Shown: piece after piece, positions 61,295 to 64,000 of the stretch
Position numbering within the stretch: position 1 is the stretch's first letter
How the letters are laid out: each line of letters begins with the position of its first letter
Source: Bacteroidales bacterium
GTDB taxonomy: Bacteria; Bacteroidota; Bacteroidia; Bacteroidales; UBA932
Assembly (NCBI GenBank): GCA_017443465.1
Contig: JAFRXO010000051.1
Span: forward strand, 44,815-108,814
Reading direction: 5' to 3'
DNA: 64,000 nucleotides
Notes under the pieces: model-generated
What the model was told of the DNA's origin: nothing
Databases searched by the model: none
Seen by the model: the letters and a program-made list of their open reading frames with translations, nothing else
Made by a program: the position numbers and the translations under genes

Positions 61295-61999
61295 ATGAAA
61301 AAATCATTTGCCTTATTATTCATTGCTGCATGTGCTGCCGTTGTTTTCGCATCCTGCGACAAAGATAAATCCGATAAGGACAAGAGTCCTTATGACAAAT
61401 ACGCTGTCGACCTTGGCTTAAGTGTAAAATGGGCGAGCATGAACGTAGGGGCGTCGAACGAGAAGGATTTTGGGAATTATTATGGCTGGGGAGAAACTTC
61501 CGACAAGCCCGACGGTACTTACTATGACTGGGAAAGCTATCAAGTGTTCGATGGAATAGGGACTGACGAAGATTCTCGTGATGCGGCTATCGCTAATCTC
61601 TACGATAGCAAACTGAACCTGAAAAGCGAATATGACGTTGCCCACGTGAAATGGGGAGGATCCTGGAGGATGCCTACTCTCGATGAGTTCGAGGAACTCA
61701 TTGAGAATTGCACTTGGGAGATGGTGCCGTCAGATTATCACCAATGGTCAGAAGACAATCCAGGCGGATGGAAGGTGACCAGCAAGATCAACGGGAACTC
61801 TATCTATCTTCCGGCCGCCGGACAGCGCACGAATGAGAATCTTGCCAAAGACAAAGGCAATCAGGCTTATTATTGGACTTCGAACCGCGATGAGGATGGT
61901 GAAATATTCGCCACCAATCTCGGCCGGTTCATGGATATCCCGTTCTGGAATTATCAATATGTTTGCATGGGATGCACGGTGCGTCCCGTCCACCCGTAA
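61295..61999 (+). CDS. FISUMP-like lipoprotein
   Basis: This 234-residue protein has a lipoprotein signal (AVVFASCDKDK) and the Bacteroidales motif VDLGLSVKWASMNVGASNEK with YYGWGETSDKPDGTYYDW. The end SWRMPTLDEFEELIENCTW, then GNSIYLPAAGQRTNENL and CTVRPVHP, matches the fibrobacter-succinogenes-major-paralogous (FISUMP) type domain. Such proteins are abundant and anchored on the cell surface, with no known reaction. The gene is last in its operon. Confidence 0.8.
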   Translation: MKKSFALLFIAACAAVVFASCDKDKSDKDKSPYDKYAVDLGLSVKWASMNVGASNEKDFGNYYGWGETSDKPDGTYYDWESYQVFDGIGTDEDSRDAAIANLYDSKLNLKSEYDVAHVKWGGSWRMPTLDEFEELIENCTWEMVPSDYHQWSEDNPGGWKVTSKINGNSIYLPAAGQRTNENLAKDKGNQAYYWTSNRDEDGEIFATNLGRFMDIPFWNYQYVCMGCTVRPVHP

Positions 62000-62013
62000 C
62001 TCCTGCTTAATAG

Positions 62014-62058
62014 TTAATATTCTTCCTCGAGGAAGTTCCGCCCCGTCCGTCGCCCTCG
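62014..62058 (-). pseudogene. Remnant coding end finishing EEEY-stop (copy 1)
   Basis: The minus strand reads RGRRTGRNFLEEEY then stop (TAA at 62014-62016), with an in-frame stop (TAG) 14 codons earlier and no start codon. The last 14 bases (CGAGGAAGAATATT) are the same as in two other places in the window, where the reading is also EEEY-stop. I read it as a decayed gene end; it includes the palindrome CTTCCTCGAGGAAG (62022-62035). Confidence 0.4.
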
Positions 62059-62115
62059 CTATCGCGTTAAATGACTATCTCGTTTTTGATCAGTGGCCGC
62101 CAAAAATGGAGAAAA

Positions 62116-62715
62116 CTAATGACGCTGATAGCGTGCTTTAGACCACGTCATCGTATACTTCTCGCCTTCATTGAACTCCTTCAGGTATTCGTCGGTCAAT
62201 TCCAAGTTCAAGGTATTTCCACTGTTGGAAACAATCTTGTAGGAATAACCTCTTAAACCAAATAATCTAAAGACAATTACACCTTTTTCAATCGTGTAAT
62301 TGACCTGGATTTCCACATCATCTTTGTCCTCCTCATCATACCAATACTCCATTCCGCTATCGTCAAGCCAGCAGAAAAGTGGTTTAACCAGGACAGTTCC
62401 ATCCTTGCGGAAAGTTAAACCGCTTGGAAAGCAGACGAGTTCATCTATCATTTTGTGCATTAGTTTCTCGTTTGTTTCACTGTCTAACCATGAAAGAACG
62501 ACAGACTCTCCAGCATCGTGTGATAGCTTCCTCGCCTTGTCGTCATAGGACCAATTATACTCATAACCTTCTAAAAATCTTATGTTTCCTTCGGCGATTT
62601 GGAGAGTATACTTCCCCTCTAAATATGAAACATTTGTACTTCCATCTTTCTCGCAGGAGGAGAAGAAGAAAAAGCAGAAGGCAATTAATGAAATGAATAC
62701 AGCGGCTCTTTTCAT
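62116..62715 (-). CDS. Small lipoprotein, lipocalin-like
   Basis: The 199-residue protein has a lipoprotein signal (LIAFCFFFFSSCEKD) and then strands typical of small lipocalin-like lipoproteins of Bacteroidales (YLEGKYTLQIAEGNIRFLEG, GTVLVKPLFCW, EIQVNYTIEKGVIVFRLFGL, NSGNTLNLELTDEYLKEF). The start at 62715 is fixed by the promoter at 62741-62748; the longer frame would lie upstream of it. No function can be given. Base composition is lower in GC than the rest of the window. Confidence 0.75.
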   Translation of the reverse strand: MKRAAVFISLIAFCFFFFSSCEKDGSTNVSYLEGKYTLQIAEGNIRFLEGYEYNWSYDDKARKLSHDAGESVVLSWLDSETNEKLMHKMIDELVCFPSGLTFRKDGTVLVKPLFCWLDDSGMEYWYDEEDKDDVEIQVNYTIEKGVIVFRLFGLRGYSYKIVSNSGNTLNLELTDEYLKEFNEGEKYTMTWSKARYQRH

Positions 62716-62740
62716 AACATAGGATAATGATAAAGCAATA

Positions 62741-62748
62741 CAAATATA
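62741..62748 (-). promoter_or_regulatory. Bacteroidota -7 element TATATTTG
   Basis: TATATTTG on the minus strand, 26 bp before the lipoprotein start at 62715. Confidence 0.6.
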
Positions 62749-62844
62749 ACGATATTTTCCAAACAGGGTTGTAAGACTTCCGTGGAAACCCAATAGAGGG
62801 TGCGCAAATAGGGAAACGTATTTCGTGTTAAAACGGGACAAAAC

Positions 62845-62879
62845 AAAGAGAGGGAAACATTCGTTGTCTCCCTCTCTTT
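62845..62879. terminator. Strong hairpin in the intergenic region 62716-63084
   Basis: AAAGAGAGGGA (62845-62855) pairs exactly with TCCCTCTCTTT (62869-62879) around a 13-base loop. T-rich sequence follows on both sides, so it can end transcription in either direction, and it lies just after the EEEY remnant on the minus strand. The rest of the 62716-63084 gap holds a promoter, this hairpin and that remnant; I see no other gene. Confidence 0.65.
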
Positions 62880-62924
62880 ATTGATTTTTAAGTATTTACA
62901 GCGTTTTGGTAATGCCGTGGAATA

Positions 62925-62948
62925 CTAATATTCTTCCTCGTTCCACAT
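62925..62948 (-). pseudogene. Remnant coding end finishing NEEEY-stop (copy 2)
   Basis: The minus strand encodes MWNEEEY then stop (TAG at 62925-62927) with CATATG at the Met, the same final codons as the partial gene at the window edge. The 48-base stretch from 62927 and the one from 63952 are identical at 36 of 48 positions. An in-frame stop lies a few codons upstream, so either a 7-codon micro-ORF or a decayed gene end. Confidence 0.4.
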
Positions 62949-63084
62949 ATGGTGTAATTATTCTATGCTACTTATTATCAGCTAGTTACACTTGTATTCA
63001 AAAACTTGGATAGTCACAGGGGAAGTCTGAGGCAGGCTAATAGCCTTTATCTGACATGATGCCACCCAATTTTACTATCCCAGA

Positions 63085-63795
63085 TTAGTATCGTATAGTA
63101 CCTCTTTTTTTGAAATCATCTAAATAGGAAGGGGCAAGTTTATAGCCTTTATCTGGCTTTTCGCTTATCAGTCTCCGAATCTCTTCTTCGCTTGTGGCAT
63201 ATGACTCCAATTCTTCAAGGAGGTCATCTATCATACTCCTAAACTTTTGGTATTCGGCCTCATTATGAGTTCCAATAACATTGACATATAATGCATGTGT
63301 TGCTTCTTTGCCAAATTGTTTGCCATCATTCAAACATGTCATATACTGTATTGAGATGGCCCCATTGACAGGTTTATCAATGTCCTCATTTATTGAGGCG
63401 ACAAATTGGTCTAGATTTCTTCTTGATATCCGAGTTGAGAGCTCGCATATATCAAATACTAATTGGGCATATTTTAATTCTGTGCTATCCCTTACAATGA
63501 AGAAAGAATTCTTCTTGTCCATGGCAGCACAAAAATAATACTTCTCTACCATTCCATTCTTCCAACCCCGTTTTGACTTAGGAATATCAAGAGCTGCCCA
63601 GAATCCTTTAGATATCTCAAAATAATAACTCATGTCTGTCATCTTTTTCATAGAGACAGAATCTGGAAGATTCCCCTGGAACATATCAAAGGTAAGCTTT
63701 ACCCCAGGCTGCCAGAATACATGAGTATCTGTCTCAATCTGAGCAAAACATTGAATCGAAAAGAACAATGCAATGAGGATAAACAATTTCTTCAT
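63085..63795 (-). CDS. Secreted protein, DUF922-like without the zinc motif
   Basis: This 236-residue protein has a signal peptide (LFILIALFFSIQCFA). The opening HVFWQPGVKLTFDMFQGNLP and the later LVFDICELSTRISRRNLDQF resemble the DUF922 family of putative secreted zinc proteases. The latter segment would align with HEQxHFDIAELYARKLR, but the two His of the metal site are absent. If this is right it is an inactive homologue; confidence in the family is limited. A promoter lies 5 bp before the start codon (63800-63807), so the mRNA may be leaderless. The gene is AT-rich compared with the rest of the window. Confidence 0.55.
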   Translation of the reverse strand: MKKLFILIALFFSIQCFAQIETDTHVFWQPGVKLTFDMFQGNLPDSVSMKKMTDMSYYFEISKGFWAALDIPKSKRGWKNGMVEKYYFCAAMDKKNSFFIVRDSTELKYAQLVFDICELSTRISRRNLDQFVASINEDIDKPVNGAISIQYMTCLNDGKQFGKEATHALYVNVIGTHNEAEYQKFRSMIDDLLEELESYATSEEEIRRLISEKPDKGYKLAPSYLDDFKKRGTIRY

Positions 63796-63799
63796 ATCA

Positions 63800-63807
63800 C
63801 AAAGATA
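63800..63807 (-). promoter_or_regulatory. Bacteroidota -7 element TATCTTTG
   Basis: TATCTTTG on the minus strand ends 4 bases before the ATG at 63795, as with the GTG gene at 59932. Confidence 0.55.
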
Positions 63808-63902
63808 CTGTTTTTCAACTGTTATTTTACTATTCCTCTTCTTTCACTACGAGATAACTTCTTCCTTCTTTGGGAAGTAAATGGGTAGTAAAAAGACAAA
63901 AA

Positions 63903-63920
63903 ACCAGGGCTCGAACCCTG
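63903..63920 (-). terminator. Intrinsic terminator
   Basis: CCAGGG (63903-63908) and CCCTGG (63915-63920) form a 6-bp stem with loop CTCGAA. On the minus strand the stem is followed by a run of T, 30 bp after the stop of the partial gene at the window edge. Confidence 0.8.
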
Positions 63921-63949
63921 GCTTATGCCTGTAACTTATTGATTATCAA

Positions 63950-64000
63950 ATCAATATTCTTCCTCGTTAAAGATGTGGGGTGGATGGGCTATGCCACTTA
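63950..64000 (-). CDS. 3' end of an unknown minus-strand gene (NEEEY-stop)
   Basis: The minus strand is open from the window edge to the stop at 63950-63952 and reads SGIAHPPHIFNEEEY. A good terminator follows at 63903-63920, which supports a real gene end. Only about 16 codons are visible, so the product cannot be named. The same terminal codons recur at 62925 and 62014. Confidence 0.5.

Noticed and set aside
63903-63920. Possible tRNA T-arm (GGTTCGAGCC-like)
   Set aside because: No acceptor, D- or anticodon arm around it; the T run after it fits a terminator.
1-64000. CRISPR array, rRNA operon, insertion sequence with transposase, SusC/SusD pair
   Set aside because: Looked for on both strands; no evenly spaced long repeats, rRNA, transposase or TonB-dependent receptor was found.

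Overview
The window looks like chromosomal DNA of a Bacteroidales (Bacteroidota) bacterium, probably an uncultured gut or rumen lineage; I cannot name the genus. Reasons: about 52% GC by eye, many secreted enzymes with lipoprotein signals ending in a Cys, no Shine-Dalgarno sites, at least sixteen promoters with the Bacteroidota -7 element TAnnTTTG, and families typical of the phylum (FISUMP-like lipoprotein, GH106, PF12831 FAD oxidoreductases, DUF1080, YidE-type transporter, TGS-containing nucleoside kinase). The hexamer CATATG is several-fold over-represented and sits on the start codon of many genes.

Layout. (1) 1-1830: carAB (carB cut by the window edge) behind a set of 10-bp-phased operator-like repeats. 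(2) 1907-28943: a large saccharolytic and redox locus. A two-gene minus operon (Gfo/Idh/MocA dehydrogenase, LVIVD-repeat protein) faces a ten-gene plus-strand run: GH106, a GH5-VOC-VOC fusion, a Gfo/Idh/MocA dehydrogenase, a duplicated-module lipoprotein, an FAD oxidoreductase, a DUF1080-PHP-DUF1080 protein, a beta-propeller-like protein, GH3, GH28 and an esterase. A sodium symporter/pectin methylesterase operon, a beta-helix protein and a second FAD oxidoreductase follow. The set points to pectin or rhamnogalacturonan breakdown combined with oxidation of sugars, with a sodium symporter and without SusC/SusD. (3) 28971-33174: two GNAT acetyltransferases, an AAE-type antiporter and an M49-like protein that has lost a zinc-ligand His. 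(4) 33309-36404: a repeat protein, a TerB-like protein and a PL8 polysaccharide lyase.

(5) 36406-47106: DUF1846 protein, upp back to back with a nucleoside kinase, an FadL-like porin with a GDPD lipoprotein, a tRNA-Gly beside unusual repeats, then a guanine-nucleotide cluster: an IMP dehydrogenase without CBS domains, full-length guaA, and a second GMP synthase that has only the ATP-pyrophosphatase half. (6) 47123-59905: HerA-like ATPase and CstA, a GH2 lipoprotein, mannose-1-phosphate guanylyltransferase, aquaporin, a MITE-like long inverted repeat, an MBL-fold protein, a redox/housekeeping operon (flavodoxin-like, Bcp, YbaK, LMW phosphatase), an acyltransferase, carbonic anhydrase and a TSCPD protein. 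(7) 59932-64000: small lipoproteins of unknown role, increasingly AT-rich, with three minus-strand coding ends that all finish in EEEY-stop.

Family names come from reading the translations by eye; no database search was run.
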